A stretch of DNA of 64,000 bases, taken from NCBI RefSeq assembly GCF_963924675.1, contig NC_089230.1, positions 2,047,001 to 2,111,000 on the forward strand, in the 5' to 3' direction. The position numbers were made by a program, and so were the translations under genes. The DNA comes from Phocoena phocoena. Taxonomy: Eukaryota > Chordata > Mammalia > Artiodactyla > Phocoenidae. Under the pieces are notes generated by a model. It searched no databases, was not told the origin of the DNA, and saw nothing but the letters and a program-made list of their open reading frames with translations. Shown in pieces: positions 11,241 to 22,719 of this stretch (position 1 is its first letter; each line of letters begins with the position of its first letter).

Positions 11241-11685
11241 GTGTATTCGTCAGCACGTCCCATGTATATACAGCACAGATTGCACGCACACACAAGCACA
11301 GAGCAGTTTCTCTTTTCATAATTGAGACCTCTCTTTTAAAAAAAAAAAATCTCTTTTTTCCAAAAGGTCCCTAGCCTGGGACTTTTTTCTTTCGGAGAAC
11401 TGTGGGCTTGTTGGAGTACTGGCTCAAATTAAAGGCGATTCTCTTTTCCAGAAAATTCTGCTCTTTTCCATTCAGCCCATCCCGCTGCCACCAACCAAAC
11501 ACAGAAATGATCACATTTGGCTTTCTTTTATTTCATTTGCATTTTTTGAGTTACCTTCAAACTGCTTCTGCGGAGCAGTTAGATCTGACCAGCGTGGGAC
11601 GTGAAGCTACCCCTCCACCCCCAGGAGGGAGAAGGAGGTCCTGGTCTGACTCTGGCACCTGGTAGGGACTGAATGGAGCTGTCCG
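11241..11685. other. Unique sequence
   Basis: Nothing recognised; it contains a short A-run at about 11338-11349 and T-rich stretches. Confidence 0.4.
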
Positions 11686-11747
11686 AAGAGAGAGCGACAG
11701 AGACAGAGAGACAGACACAGAGACAGAGACAGAGGCAGAGAGAGAGC
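11686..11747 (+). repeat. (GACAGA)n-type purine-rich microsatellite
   Basis: Interrupted repeats of gacaga and agag over about 60 bp. The complementary strand gives Ser/Leu/Cys/Val-rich frames that are artefacts of the repeat. Confidence 0.85.
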
Positions 11748-12381
11748 CCAGCGTGAAGGGATTCTGGAGCAAAGGCCGGAGGGTAGAAATAACAGACCGT
11801 CGGCCCAGTCCTGGGGAGGCACGCTGCCGCCACGCGCAGAGGGGATCTCCGTGGCCCGCACACGCGACGCACAGAGGACCTTGCATGTACCCGGGCTCCT
11901 CCCCTCTCCTTAGATGCTGCTGTTTTGTACATGCCTCCCCCACCGACTCGTCCACGTGGGTTTTTTGCCCCGTCAGGTTATCACCCGTAGGTTTTCTGGG
12001 TTGAATTGCATTTTTGCTGCTGCTGGATTATATTTTCAACCCGTCTGGAGGCTTACTTAATTATTCATACTGTATATGGATGAAGTTAGAATTAAATGAA
12101 CTAATTTCAGTTTTTCACCTCAGTCAGGCACTTGGCCGTGAAGAGCCGCGGCGATGATTCCAGGTCAGTCTGGTGGAGATGCCGCATTCACAGCCCACCT
12201 GCCGGCCACGCTGACCTCTGCTCACCCTGTCTCACATGGTCTGGCCTCGGGCCTCTGGGGAAATGGCCTGTTTACTTCTCTCTTTAACAACGGTTTTAGT
12301 CATCGCAATAAATTTCTTGTTCATCTCTTATATCTGGGCCCCGAAACATAAGGCCAAGGGGCCCAGCGACCTCCAAAAAGA
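11748..12381. other. Unique sequence
   Basis: No gene or repeat is seen. About 12000-12120 is AT-rich and non-repetitive (gcttacttaattattcat, gaattaaatgaactaattt) and could be conserved non-coding DNA. Confidence 0.35.
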
Positions 12382-12775
12382 GATGGTAATGATCATTATA
12401 GCTGACATCTGGACGCTCACCACGCACCGGGCACGGTGCTCAACTGAACGTGCGTCTCCCTGTTTGTTTTTTTTGTTGTTGTTGTTGTTTTTCCGGAGCA
12501 CAGGCTCCGGACGCGCAGGCTCAGCGGCCATGGCTCACGGGCCCAGCCGCTCCGCGGCATGTGGGATCTTCCCGGACTGGGACACGAACCTGCGTCCCCT
12601 GCGTCGGCAGGCGGACTCGCAACCACTGCGCCACCAGGGAAGCCCGCGCCTCCCTGTTTAATCCTGCAGCAGGCTGATGGGGGACTGTGACCCCACTGGA
12701 TGGATGAAAAATCGAGGCACAGAAGAACAGAGGAACCTGCCGCCACTGGCACAGCCAAGCTGGACTCAGAATCTT
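12382..12775 (-). mobile_element. MIR-like SINE, split by a CHR-2 SINE
   Basis: The left part reads attatagctgacatctgg and caccgggcacggtgctcaa. The right part continues with tttaatcctgcagcagg, gaggcacagaagaacag and agctggactcagaatc. Together they give the reverse complement of MIR. The CHR-2 copy at 12466-12645 separates the two and duplicated 14 bp of the MIR. Confidence 0.75.
12466..12645 (-). mobile_element. CHR-2-type SINE, internally short variant
   Basis: The complement of the CHR-2 head and body is present, but the approximately 35 bp that normally lie next to the A-tail are missing; instead the body joins a T-run followed by (GTT)n. The target-site duplication is gcgtctccctgttt (12452-12465) against gcgcctccctgttt (12646-12659). 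The duplication flanks the shortened form, so the loss probably preceded or accompanied insertion. Confidence 0.93.
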
Positions 12776-13180
12776 CACTCTTCCAAGATCCCGATCTTGC
12801 TGCTAGAAATCACTCATTTGTGCTGGTGTGAAAACGTCCCCGGTCAGCTCCGCTTCAGGACGTCGGGCTGTGGCCGCCTCCTCAGTGGGCCAGAGCTTCC
12901 CAGCCTCACTCACCGTATCTGAGAGCAGTTGGTCTGACGATGCCTGTGTTCAAACTCTGGCTCACGACGTGGGTAACAAGCACCAGTCTCCCGGGATGTG
13001 GTGAAGTCTGGGTGCGTCTGTGCACCTGGGGCCCCAAGGACGAAGCTGGTCCACGTGGAGGCAAGCAGTCGGGTCGGGGGTGAAGGCTGACGCGGATACC
13101 AGGCTGAGATGGCTTTGGTGCCCATTCAATATATGTTGAATTACTGACCACGTGGTAGAAATTTTGTGTTAAAAAGTTTA
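12776..13180. other. Unique sequence
   Basis: No gene or repeat recognised. Confidence 0.35.
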
Positions 13181-13303
13181 AGTATTTTTTTTTTCCGGCT
13201 GTGCACGTGGCTTGCAGGATCTTAGTTCTCTGACCAGAGACTGAACCCGGGCCACCTCAGCTGAAAGCCCTGAGTCTTAACCACTGGACCACCAAGGAAT
13301 TCC
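13181..13303 (-). mobile_element. CHR-1-like SINE
   Basis: A short tRNA-derived SINE in reverse orientation: T-run, ccggctgtgcacgtggcttg, then ctgaacccgggccacctcag and the head complement ccaccaaggaattcc. This is the older CHR-1 form shared by cetaceans, hippos and ruminants. The flanks aaaaagttta (13171-13180) and aaaaaattta (13304-13313) fit a target-site duplication. Confidence 0.85.
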
Positions 13304-13397
13304 AAAAAATTTAATTTTAAACTAAGCTATGTGAAAAATACCTTCTCAAAACGCATAGCTTTGTGGGTACTTTTAATAAGGCCGTGTGGTTTTATCA

Positions 13398-13763
13398 GTG
13401 TACTAGGTGCCTCACTTTGGTCTGTATAACAAATTACTGTGGACTGGGGGCTTAAACAATAAACATTTATTTCTCATATTCTGCAGACCGGGAAGTCCAA
13501 GATCAAGGTGCCAGAAGAAGCAATGTCTGGTGAGAGCCCTCTTCCTGGTTTTCAGATGGCCATCTTCTTGCCGTGTCCTCACATGGACAGAGGGAGCGAG
13601 TATAAGAGGGAGAGAGAATTCAAGCTCTCTTGTCTCTTCTTATAAGGGCACTAATCCCCCATGACCTAATCACCTCCCAAAGGCCCTTCCTCCTAACGGC
13701 ATCCTTCTGGGGGTTTGGGTTTCAACATATGAATTTTAGGGGGACACACCATGAGTTCATGAC
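13398..13763 (-). mobile_element. MaLR-type solitary LTR
   Basis: In reverse orientation it begins tgtactaggtgcctcac, continues with ataacaaattactgtggac, aacatttatttctcat, tcctcacatggacag and cttcttataagggcac, and ends near caccatgagttcatgaca. This is the complement of the MaLR (MLT1/MST) LTR order. No internal sequence adjoins it. The subfamily is not assigned. Confidence 0.8.
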
Positions 13764-15239
13764 ACTAGGCTATTTCCAATAGCTTTTTTGAATGAATACT
13801 AGTCTGGACAAGCTGGGATGGCCAGTTCGGCTGTGTCTCCTGACATCTTCTAGCCTGACTTGTCCTCTCAGATTTCAGAGACCTGCCTTAAGATAATAGG
13901 AAGACAGGAAAAGGGTGCTGCACAGAACAGGTTCAGGAAGCTGGAATCCATCTGACTTGAGAGAGCTGGCTGCAAATAACAGGGATCCCAGGGCGGGGGA
14001 GAAACAGAACTGTAGAAGCAGAAGTTTAGGATGGAGACTGCAGGAGGATTGGGAAGTGGGGGGCTGCAAGGACCCCCAAGTTGGAAATCACTGAAATGAA
14101 GCCGCTCGGGGGCCACAGAGCTCCTTTAGGAAGAAAGGAAGAGGCTGAGAGGGGAAGGGAAGGTGAGTTAGAGGACACACAGCCAGTCTCCTCCCCGCTG
14201 TGTGGTTTCCAGCAGAAGCCGTGAGAGATTGCAGAGGGTCACGAGGGCACTGCCCTGCTAGTCTGGACTCCCACCTCTCACGGTGGGGAGAGAAGGAGTG
14301 CCACAGAATCTGAGATTCTGGCGAGCAACGTGTTCACTTTTGTCTGATGCCCTCAGCACCATCCCAGCCAGAGGCCTTGGAACAGCGCCAGCTCACCCAT
14401 CCGTCCATCCGATCTTGGGACAAAAGTTCCCTGTTAGCAGCTTCCTCTTTCTTGGACTGGATATGCAAGAGACAGGACGTTCTCATCTCCTGGATGGACA
14501 GGGACGCTTTATAACCTTTGCATTTTCTGAATTTTGAAATATGTGAAGACATTATTAATAAATACATGACACGAAAACTTTGGTGAAAGTGTTGCATGGA
14601 AATTTGCATGTTTTCTTTTAGTTCAAGTTCTGACCCTTGGATGCACCCAGAACATGCCTGCTGTACACAACTCCTCCTCAAATATAGGCATGGAGGAAGA
14701 ACCCCAGTTCTCCCAACAGTTCCCCGTAAAACGTGCTCTCCAATCCCGTATTAATCCTCATATGCTCCTAGCTGGCTTTGTCAGCGTATTAAAGTGTGCT
14801 CGGGAACTGAAATACCTCAAGTCATGTGACCAGTAGGGGGTAGGTGGTAGCTTTCCTTGCTCTGTGGACCTTAGTTTACGTCTTGCAAATTGGGGAGCCG
14901 CCTTTAATTAGCGTGGAGCCATACGTTGGTTAGGGTAGAGACTGACCATGCATTCCGACACCCTTCAGTCTCTTACATTTGTTGCTGTTAAGCTTATCTT
15001 TCCCATCCTATTATGATCCACAGACTTTTGGAATTTACTGTACATTTTAATAAGCTTCTCTTAAAATGTGTCCCACCATTTCAACCTGTCAAGTTCATTT
15101 GTTCCTTAAGAACATGGATAATACCTAATTCATCTTTGTATTCCCAGAAGAATGCCTTGCAAACATTAAAAATCAGTCACGGGATGTATAAAAAACTGTG
15201 TCGGAATAACTAGAATAACCAGTCCTGACTCCCATTTGG
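13764..15239. other. Unique sequence
   Basis: No gene or confidently named repeat. GC falls from left to right toward the L1-rich region. Open frames here are 60-115 codons and match nothing I recognise. Confidence 0.35.
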
Positions 15240-15480
15240 TTTTTTTTTTTTAATTGGAGTATTCAGGTGTACAGCAAAGTGATTCAGTTACATGTACATC
15301 TATTCATTCTTTTTTAGATTCTTTTCTCATATAGGTTATCACAGAATATTGAGTAGAGTTCCCTGTGATTTACAGTATTATACTAAGTGAAGTAAGTCAG
15401 ACAGAGAAAGACAAATATCACATTGTATCACCCATATGTGGAATCTAATTTTAAAAAAAGAAAAGAAAAGAAACAAATCT
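15240..15480 (-). mobile_element. 5'-inverted (twin-primed) L1 3' end
   Basis: 15240-15370 is the reverse complement of the L1 3' UTR, with a T-run at the left (the poly-A) and ggtgtacagcaaagtgattc. 15371-15466 then runs in the opposite direction: ttatactaagtgaagtaagt, agagaaagacaaatatc and atatgtggaatctaa, which in an intact L1 lies upstream of the 3' UTR. This is the signature of a twin-priming inversion. The flanks catttggttttt and catttagttttt look like the target-site duplication. Confidence 0.8.
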
Positions 15481-15817
15481 CATTTAGTTTTTATTGACTT
15501 AGAAAGGGTGTCGACGTGGAGACCACTTGATATTTCTAAATGACCTGCTTCAAATGGAACCTAAAGACAGATTTATCCCCCAGCCCCGCTGGTTTCACTG
15601 GTGGCCCTGGAAGTTACCTCAGCTGCCTTATCTGTGAAGTGAAGGGCTTGTCTCGATGGCCTGTAAGTTTCCTTCCACTTGTAATCATCCAGTTCCTGTG
15701 ATTCTGGTCACGTTCTTCTTCAGCAGGAGTAAGATCACGTGCAAAGAGCCTTCAGTGGCTGCGTCATGCCCCCGTGCGCCTGCTGCATTCGAGATCTCAC
15801 TCTGCATCTACTGAGAG
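15481..15817 (+). mobile_element. Unique sequence with a probable MIR fragment
   Basis: About 15600-15710 (gaagttacctcagctgcc, ttatctgtgaagtgaagg, ggcctgtaagtttccttcc) resembles the central part of MIR on the plus strand. The rest is not recognised. Confidence 0.4.
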
Positions 15818-16734
15818 ATCCGATAAGGGCTTAATATCTAAAATATATAAAGAATCCATATAACTCAACAACAAAAAGTAACCTAATTAAAAGAACTGGG
15901 CAGAGCAGCTGAATAGACATTTTTCCAAAGAAGACACACAGGTGGCCAGCAGGTACATGAAAAGATATTCAACATCACTAATTCTTAAGGAAATGCAAAT
16001 CAAAACCACACTGAGATATCACCTGATGCCTGTAAAAATAATTATTATCAAAAGGGAAAGAAATAACAAGTGTTGGTGACGGTGTGGAGAAAAGGGAACA
16101 CTCGTGCACTGTTGGTGGTACAGCTACTGTGGAAAACAGTATGGAGATTCCTCAAAAATTAAGAATAAAACTACCATGTGATCCAGCTATTCCATTTCTG
16201 GGCACTTATCCAAAGAATGTGAAAACACTAATTTGAAAAGTTTTACATGTCCCCATGTTCATTGCAACGTTACTTACAATAGCCAAGATATGGAAACAAA
16301 AAACTAAGTGCTCATTGATGGATAAATGGATAAAGAAGATATGGTGAGTATCTCTACAATGGAACATCCCTCATCCATAAAAAGATAAAATCTTGCCATT
16401 TCTGACAACCTGGATGGACTTGGAGGATATTATACTAATGAAATAAGTCAGGGGGAGATAGACAAATACCATATGATTTCACTCATATGTGGAATATAAA
16501 AAAAACAAACAAGCCAAAAAAAAAAACCAACAAAATAACTGAACAGCAAAACCAAACAAAAACAAACACATATTCACAATGAACAGGGCAGTGGTCACCA
16601 GAGGAGAAGGGGGTCAACAGTATGGTGATGGATGGTGGTGAAGAGACCATAATGTATACTGATGGCAAAACAATATTGTACACATAAAACTTATGTAATG
16701 TTCTAAACCAATAAAAAAAATTTTTTTTAAAGAA
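15818..16734 (+). mobile_element. L1 fragment: ORF2 3' end and 3' UTR
   Basis: Segments in L1 order include cttaatatctaaaatata, aaagaagacacacaggtgg, atgcaaatcaaaaccaca, ctgttggtggtacagctact, ccagctattccatttctggg, gatggataaatggataaag and tatgtggaatataaaaaaaa, followed by a 3' UTR-like stretch ending in ccaataaaaaaaatttt. Many stops and frameshifts break the ORF2 frame, so the copy is dead and 5'-truncated. Confidence 0.9.
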
Positions 16735-17394
16735 TCTCATTTTCCAAGTCAGAGTTTCCTATACTACACAGGGCTCTTCCTGAGAATAAGCCCCAAATTA
16801 GTGTTTCTCTAATGACCACAAAGCAACTATGTTTCTGTGGAATTTGTGGGCCTAGGTGTGAGTATTGAAATCTATACAAAGACTGAGAAAACAGACAGGG
16901 ATAGAGTTGGCCATTTAAACATTTGGATTTTTCTATGTTTAATTCCTAGCAAAATAATATTTTGGTGATTGAGTTTTTAAAGGATCTCTCTCTCTCTCTA
17001 ACTATCTATCCATCTATCTATCCATCAGCTCTCTATCTACCTACCCATATATCTGCACATGTGCAGTTTGTTCTGCCGGTTGCAGGGCTCCAGATGGATC
17101 TCGAGGAAGAGAAGACACTGGATATTAAATCAAGTTTAGGGTTTGATGGATATCTTAGACTGGAATTCACATTTCTGAACTGAGACAGTGCTGTGATTTA
17201 GAGCTGTTGTAGGACTATCTATTCCCTAAGAGCAAGCAGAGAATTCACGAGTCTGAGTTTTCAGCAGGAGCGGAGGAAGGCAATCCTGCTGAATAATGTC
17301 TAAAGGGACAGTAGGAGACAGAAGCTAAGGTTGTGTCTGGTCATCTCACAGAGAGTGCTTGTTGGAGGTACTGTTTCCATGCGTTACTCCATGT
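16735..17394. other. Unique AT-rich sequence with a short microsatellite
   Basis: No gene is seen. A (TCTC)/(TCTA)-type pyrimidine microsatellite occupies about 16985-17054 (tctctctctaactatctatc and similar). Confidence 0.5.
16985..17054 (+). repeat. (TC)n/(TCTA)n microsatellite
   Basis: A run of tc dinucleotides is followed by interrupted atcta/atcc tetramers over about 70 bp. Confidence 0.85.
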
Positions 17395-17530
17395 GAGGCT
17401 ATACTGTACCTACAAAGGTATAGCCTTCATCTTCATAGTAACCTATAAAGAAGTTATTATGGTTTTCATTTTACAAATGAGGAAACTAAGGCCCCAAAAG
17501 ATTAAGTTTCTTGCCCAAAAAAGGAAGTTA
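17395..17530 (-). mobile_element. MIR-like fragment
   Basis: In reverse orientation: taacctataaagaagttatt, cattttacaaatgaggaaac and taaggccccaaaagattaag, the complement of the conserved MIR centre and its (cctcagtttcctcatctg)-type core. Confidence 0.75.
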
Positions 17531-17725
17531 GTATTTACCTAGTGTCTACCGTCTGCTAGGACCTATACTGAAGCTCACTTAAGGTCTAAACCTATATTTA
17601 GATCTAGATATTATTATTTGAATTCTATGGATGGGAAATCAAAGGTTCAGGTAATGAAATAACTTGCCTGAGGTTATATTGCAAGTGAATTCTAGAACCC
17701 AGGCTTGTCTGTGATCTAAATTCCC
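17531..17725 (-). mobile_element. Second MIR-like fragment
   Basis: Adjacent to and in the same orientation as the previous MIR: tatttacctagtgtctacc, tattattatttgaattc, aacttgcctgaggttatat and tagaacccaggcttgtctg. Two MIR pieces in tandem are either separate insertions or a duplication. Confidence 0.65.
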
Positions 17726-18466
17726 CAACTCTGTCTCTATGGGAAGATCGTCTTTATAGTATACCTGACGGTGCCTTAAAGATATTTCTTATCTGTCTGA
17801 AGTGAGGTGGAGAGTTTTAGTAATAAATACTCGGTGAGTATGTTCTATAAGAAAAGCAGTCAAAGTAAGAGAAAAAGTATAATTCCGGGTGTCTCATAAT
17901 GCTTTCTTTTGTGGGATTTAGTGTGGTTTGGGGGCATGGAGCTGCTAGGCCCTCCAGCTGTCTTAGGGTGGATTGGTTTAGCTGACAGGCAGAATCAGCA
18001 GTCACAATAGTTATTGTGGCCAGGAGGCTGGGTGAAGAGAGCTCAAAGGAGAAGTCATAAGAAAAAGGAGACTATCACTAAAATTGCAGAATTCTGCAAA
18101 TGGAAGAGAACGTCGGATACTGTTATGGCTGCCACTGTCTGAATCTTCAGAAGTAGGATGTAGTGATGATACGCATGTCTTCAAGGCTCTAGGGGTGAAT
18201 TTTTAAAAACTGTAACATCCTGAAGGGACTAGGCCACTTGGGACGCCAGGGTATATGTGGGTTTCATGGCAAAGCTATGGAGGGAAGACTATGTCAAGGG
18301 ATTGGCCTTAGGTGTTATAGCAAGAAAGAATCTAATATTAAGATCTAAAATGTGAAGAGATAAGAAAAATAATTTCCTTTTTCTTTATGGTAATATTCCA
18401 GCTGAGTAAACAAAACAGTTATTTCAGATGAATTTTGCAAAAAGAGAGCAACAGATTGTTCTTTAA

Positions 18467-18467
<1 letters not shown>
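17726..18467. other. Unique AT-rich sequence
   Basis: Nothing recognised. Confidence 0.35.

Positions 18468-18519
<52 letters not shown>
18468..18519 (+). repeat. (AT)n microsatellite
   Basis: About 51 bp of uninterrupted alternating AT, self-complementary and able to extrude as a cruciform. Confidence 0.97.
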
Positions 18520-18521
<2 letters not shown>

Positions 18522-20225
18522 TATGGTGCTTTTTCTAATTAAAAACTAATACAATTTTGTTGGAAAAATGAACAAATCAGGAAAGCAGATTTCCAATCAT
18601 GATGAAGTAACTGATACTGGACTTGCCCTTCCAAAGTAAACAACTAAAAACTTAAAAAATATGTGAAATAATTGTTTTCAGAGAGTGGACAACAAATAAC
18701 ACAGGGCTGTGATCCATAAGAGAATAAAATGAGGTGAGTACAAAGATTGCTCTGGTTTTCTTAGTACTTTCTTTTCTTTTCCATCCCAGAGAGGAGGACC
18801 TCAAGCAGAACATGGTGGCTTCATTAGGTTGAGAAGACAGTGCTGGGAATTTGGTGATGCTGGGGTGCCTGGAATTTGCAGAGAAGAGAGTAGGAAGCCA
18901 TGTAGAAAAAGAATTCCAGAAATCCATATAAGCATTCCTGTAGATTTGTTGTTGAATACTAACTATGCGTGCATAGATGAAATTCCAACAGGACGATCAG
19001 AGAACTGCCAGGGAGCTAGAAATGGAAAACTCAGAAATTACAAATACATTTTATTCCTGACAAACCAGAAAGACCTCACTGAACACCTGAAACATTCAAT
19101 AACATCCTAAAAGGGTAAGTAATCCTTAGGATAAGAGCTAAACTAGCCTTAGAGTAAAAGCTACTCTAAAACTTATTAAGAAAGCCTAAACATAAGTCTC
19201 AAAAGGATGAAACTGATAAGTAAGTTACTCACATACCTACCAAAACAGAGTACAACAATCTTTAAAGGAAGACAACAAATCCAGATTTCACAAGCATAAC
19301 GTCATAATGTTCAACATTTAATAAAAAATTTGCTTAGCATGAAGAAGTAGGAAACTGGGATTCATAGCCAGGAGAGAAGTTTGTCAATACATACATAGCC
19401 AGAAATGAGAGAGATGATGGAATCAGCAGACAGAATTGAAAACAACTATTATAAACATAATTAAGGATTTAAAGGAAAGTTTGAACGTAACTAGAAGAAA
19501 AAGGAAAGCTATATAAAGAACCAAATAAAATTTCTAGAATTAAAAAAATACACTATTTGAATTGAACAATTTACCAGGTGGGCTTAATAGCTGATTAAAT
19601 ACTATGGAAGCAAAAATCACTCAATTTAAAGATATACTGATGGAATCTCTACAAAATGAAGTGTAGTAAGAAAAACAATGGAAGGAAAATTAATAGAGAC
19701 TCAGTGCCTAAGGGATATTATCAGGGTATATTATGTACATGAAATTGGAGTCCCATAGAGAAAGAAAGGCAGAACATTTTTTGTAGAAATAATGACCGAA
19801 AGTTTTCCAAATTGATCAAACCTAGAAACCCTCAGATCCAGGAAGCTCAGGATACGCAAACAGTGTAAATAAAAATAAAACCATAACAAAACACCTTATA
19901 ATCAAATTGCTAAAAGCTAATGATTGATAGAGAAAAAAATACCTTAAAAGCAACCAAAGAAAAAAGACAAATTACACATAGAAGAACAAAGAATCTGAAA
20001 AAGAAATATGTATATGTATAACTGAATCACTTTGCTGTACACCTGAAACTAACACAACATTTTAAATCAACTATACTCCAATATAAGATAAAAATTAAAA
20101 AATATATATCCAAGAAACTCTTGAAGAGAAAAAAAAGAATTTCCACAACTTTTCGTCAGAAACAATGCAAGCTGGAAGACAATGGAAAGATATCTTTAAA
20201 ATGTTTTTTTTTTAATCTAAATCTA
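18520..20225 (+). mobile_element. Ancient L1 5'/ORF1-like region
   Basis: From about 18950 the text has the phrasing of an old mammalian L1 (L1M or HAL1-like) ORF1 region: cagatttcacaagcataacg, tgatggaatcagcagacaga, tttccaaattgatcaaacc, ccaggaagctcaggatac, taatcaaattgctaaaagc and cagaaacaatgcaagctgg. All frames are broken. 18520-18950 is probably the element's upstream part but is less certain. A younger L1 3' end is inserted at about 20006-20105. Confidence 0.65.
20006..20105 (+). mobile_element. L1 3' UTR end inside the older L1
   Basis: atgtatatgtataactgaat, ctgtacacctgaaactaac and actatactccaatataag form the last 100 bp of a cetartiodactyl L1 3' UTR, ending in an A-rich tail. The older L1 text continues on the right. 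This dates the insertion as younger than its host. Confidence 0.82.
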
Positions 20226-21260
20226 TTAAATTAAAAGAGAAAGCTAAGAGGCAAAGGAAAAGGGATATACTATGGAAGCACTAATCATAATAAAGTTGAT
20301 TATGGCTAGACTAATGTCAGATGAAATAGACTTAAGGGTAAATAATATTACTAAAGAGAGAAAGAAGCATTTCATAACGATTAAGGAATCAACTCATCAA
20401 AAACACATAGTTGTCCTAAATGTGTATGCTCCTAAAAATAAAGATTTAGAACACATAAATCAAAAACTGACAGAACTTATAGGAAAAATAGACAAACCCA
20501 CATTTACAATTGGAGATCTCAATGGTCCTCTCTGTAACTGTTAGTACATCTAGACCGAAAACTATTAAATATATACAAGATTTGAATAAAACTATCCAAC
20601 AAATGTATCTAATTGCTATTTATAGAACATTCCACTTTTCAAGTGCACATGAAACATTCACCAATTTAGACTTTATTCTGAGCCATAATACAATCTCAGT
20701 AACTTTAAAATGAGTGAAATAATACAAAGCATGTTCTCTGGCAAAGACAGAATTAAATTAAAAAAAATCAAGAACAAAGGATTTATGGAAAACTCCAGTG
20801 AAAGACTAAATACTTGGAAATTAGAAAATATTTTGAACTGAGTGATAATAAAAACAGACATATCAAAATCTGTGGGATGCAGGTAAAACTGTGCTTACAG
20901 GGAAATGTATAGCTCTAAATGCTTGTATTAGAAGAGAAGAAAGATCTAAATGCTCTTCTACCACGTAAAGCAAGAAAAATGAGAGCAAATGAACCCCAAA
21001 GTAAGAAGAAAAAGGAAAATAATTAAGAAAGTAGTAGAATCAATGAAATAGAAAACAGGAAAACTACAGAGAAAATCAATAAAACTGAAAGCTGTTCTTT
21101 GAAAAGATGTGGAAAATTGAGAAACCTCTAGTTGGTCAAGGAAAAGGAGAAAACATGCAATGAAAAATCAGGAAGGAAAGAGGAAGCATTACTACAGATC
21201 CTATAAACATTAAAAGAAAAATAAGTGAATATTATAAAAGGTTAGGTGGCAATATAATTG
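20226..21260 (+). mobile_element. Ancient L1 ORF2: endonuclease and start of the next domain
   Basis: This continues the element to the left. The end of the endonuclease domain is readable at 20272-20544; after it come agaacattccacttttcaag, ggcaaagacagaattaaatt, atcaaaatctgtgggatgca, gctctaaatgcttgtattag and aagtgaatattataaaagg, the order of an L1 ORF2 up to the reverse-transcriptase region. Frames are closed by many stops. The reverse-transcriptase centre is missing between here and the next segment. Confidence 0.85.
20272..20544 (+). pseudogene. L1 ORF2 endonuclease fragment (decayed)
   Basis: A 90-residue frame with the motifs HIVVLNVYAPKN and FTIGDLNGPL, which correspond to two conserved strands of the L1 endonuclease (N-YAP and the GD-N motif). 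The frame closes soon afterwards at a stop, whereas intact ORF2 is about 1,275 residues. It is a relic with no expected function. Confidence 0.8.
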
Positions 21261-21660
21261 AAAAATTAAAAGAAATGGACAAAAAGAATGTTGGATCCTT
21301 ATACCACATACATAAATTAACTCAGAGTGGATCAAAGACCTAAATGTAACCTAAAACTATGGAACTTCTAGAAGAAAACAAAGGGAAAAGCTTTAGGACA
21401 TTGGATTTGGCAATGATTTCTTGGATATGAGGCCAAAAGCACAGGCAACAAATGCAAAACTAGACAAACGAAATGACATTAAATTAAAAAAACTTCACAT
21501 CAAAAGAAACAATCAACAGAGTGAAAAGGCAACCTAGAACTGGGAGAAAGTAATTGCAATTCATATATCTGATAAGGGGTTGAAATTCAGAAAATATAAG
21601 AAATTTCTACAATTCAATAGCAGCAACAAAAAAACAACACAGTTTAAAAGTGGGCAAAGG

Positions 21661-21851
21661 GGGCTTCCCTGGTGGCGCAGTGGTTGAGAGTCCGCCTGCC
21701 GATGCAGGGGACACGGGTTCGTGCCCCGGTCTGGGAGGATCCCACATGCCGCGGAGCGGCTGGGCCCGTGAGCCATGGCCGCTGAGCCTGCGCGTCCGGA
21801 GCCTGTCCTCCGCAACGGGAGAGGCCACAACAGTGAGAGGCCCGCGTAACG

Positions 21852-21880
<29 letters not shown>
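21661..21880 (+). mobile_element. CHR-2-type SINE, full length, young
   Basis: The complete head (A-box-like tggcgcagtgg, B-box-like ggttcgtgcc), body and a long A-tail are present. The 15-bp target-site duplication aaaagtgggcaaagg is perfect (21646-21660 and 21881-21895). It splits the host L1 ORF2. Confidence 0.97.
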
Positions 21881-21886
<6 letters not shown>

Positions 21887-21975
21887 GGGCAAAGGACTTG
21901 CATAGACATTTCCCCACAGAAGACACACACAATAAGCACCTGAAAAGATGCAAAACATCGCTAATCATCAGGTAA

Positions 21976-22158
21976 ATGCAAATCAAAACCTCAGTGACAT
22001 GTTTCCTCACACCCACTAGGAAGGCCGCTGTCAAAAACCAGAAAATAGTTAAGTGTCAGCAAGGATGTGGAGAAGATGGTACGTTTGTACTCTATGGATG
22101 GGAATGTAAAATGGTGCAGCCATTATGGAAACTATATGCGGATCCCTCAAAAAATTAA
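21976..22158 (+). pseudogene. L1 ORF2 C-terminal fragment (decayed)
   Basis: A 60-residue frame that includes WECKMVQPLWK, the well-known C-terminal motif of mammalian L1 ORF2. Upstream frames are shifted and stopped. Confidence 0.8.
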
Positions 22159-22719
22159 AAATAGAACTACCATTGACCCAGTAATCCCACTTATGGGTAT
22201 GTAGCCAAGAGAATTCAAAGCAGGATCTCAAAGATATATTTGCATACCATGCTTATCACAGCATTATTCAAATAGCCAAAAGGTGGAAGCAACCTCAGTG
22301 CTCTCAACTGATAAATGGATAAAGAAAATGTGGTATGCATGTATCATATATGATATATGTGGAATGGAATACTATTCAGCCATAAAAAATAAGAAAATTT
22401 TGTCACATGCTATAACATGTGACATTATACTAAGTGAAATAAGCCAGTTACAGAAGGACAAATACTGTACGGTTCTGTTCATATGAAATATCTAAAGTAC
22501 TCAGAATCACAGAAAGAAGAAAGGCGGTTATAGAGGACTGGGGCGAGGAGGGAGGGGAATTAGTGTTTAACTGATGTAAAGTTTCAGTGTTACAAGATAA
22601 AAACGTTGCAGAGATCAATGAGAATATACTTAACACTATTGAACCGTACATTTAAAAATGGTTAAGATGGTATACATAATGTTATGTCTTTTTTACCATA
22701 ATAATGATAAAAAGAAATG

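Larger units (their letters stand above)
21261..22712 (+). mobile_element. Ancient L1 ORF2 3' part and 3' UTR
   Basis: The text covers gtggatcaaagacctaaatg, ttggatatgaggccaaaagc and aactgggagaaagtaattgc, then, past the SINE at 21661-21880, gaagacacacacaataagc, aatcccacttatgggtatg, tgatggataaatggataaag and gtgacattatactaagtg, ending near 22712. The junction at about 21260 skips most of the reverse-transcriptase region, so either an internal deletion or two separate insertions must be assumed. Confidence 0.85.

Noticed and set aside
11557..11955. A minus-strand frame with long Ser/Val/Leu runs suggesting a membrane protein
   Set aside because: The runs come from the (GACAGA)n microsatellite read on the opposite strand.
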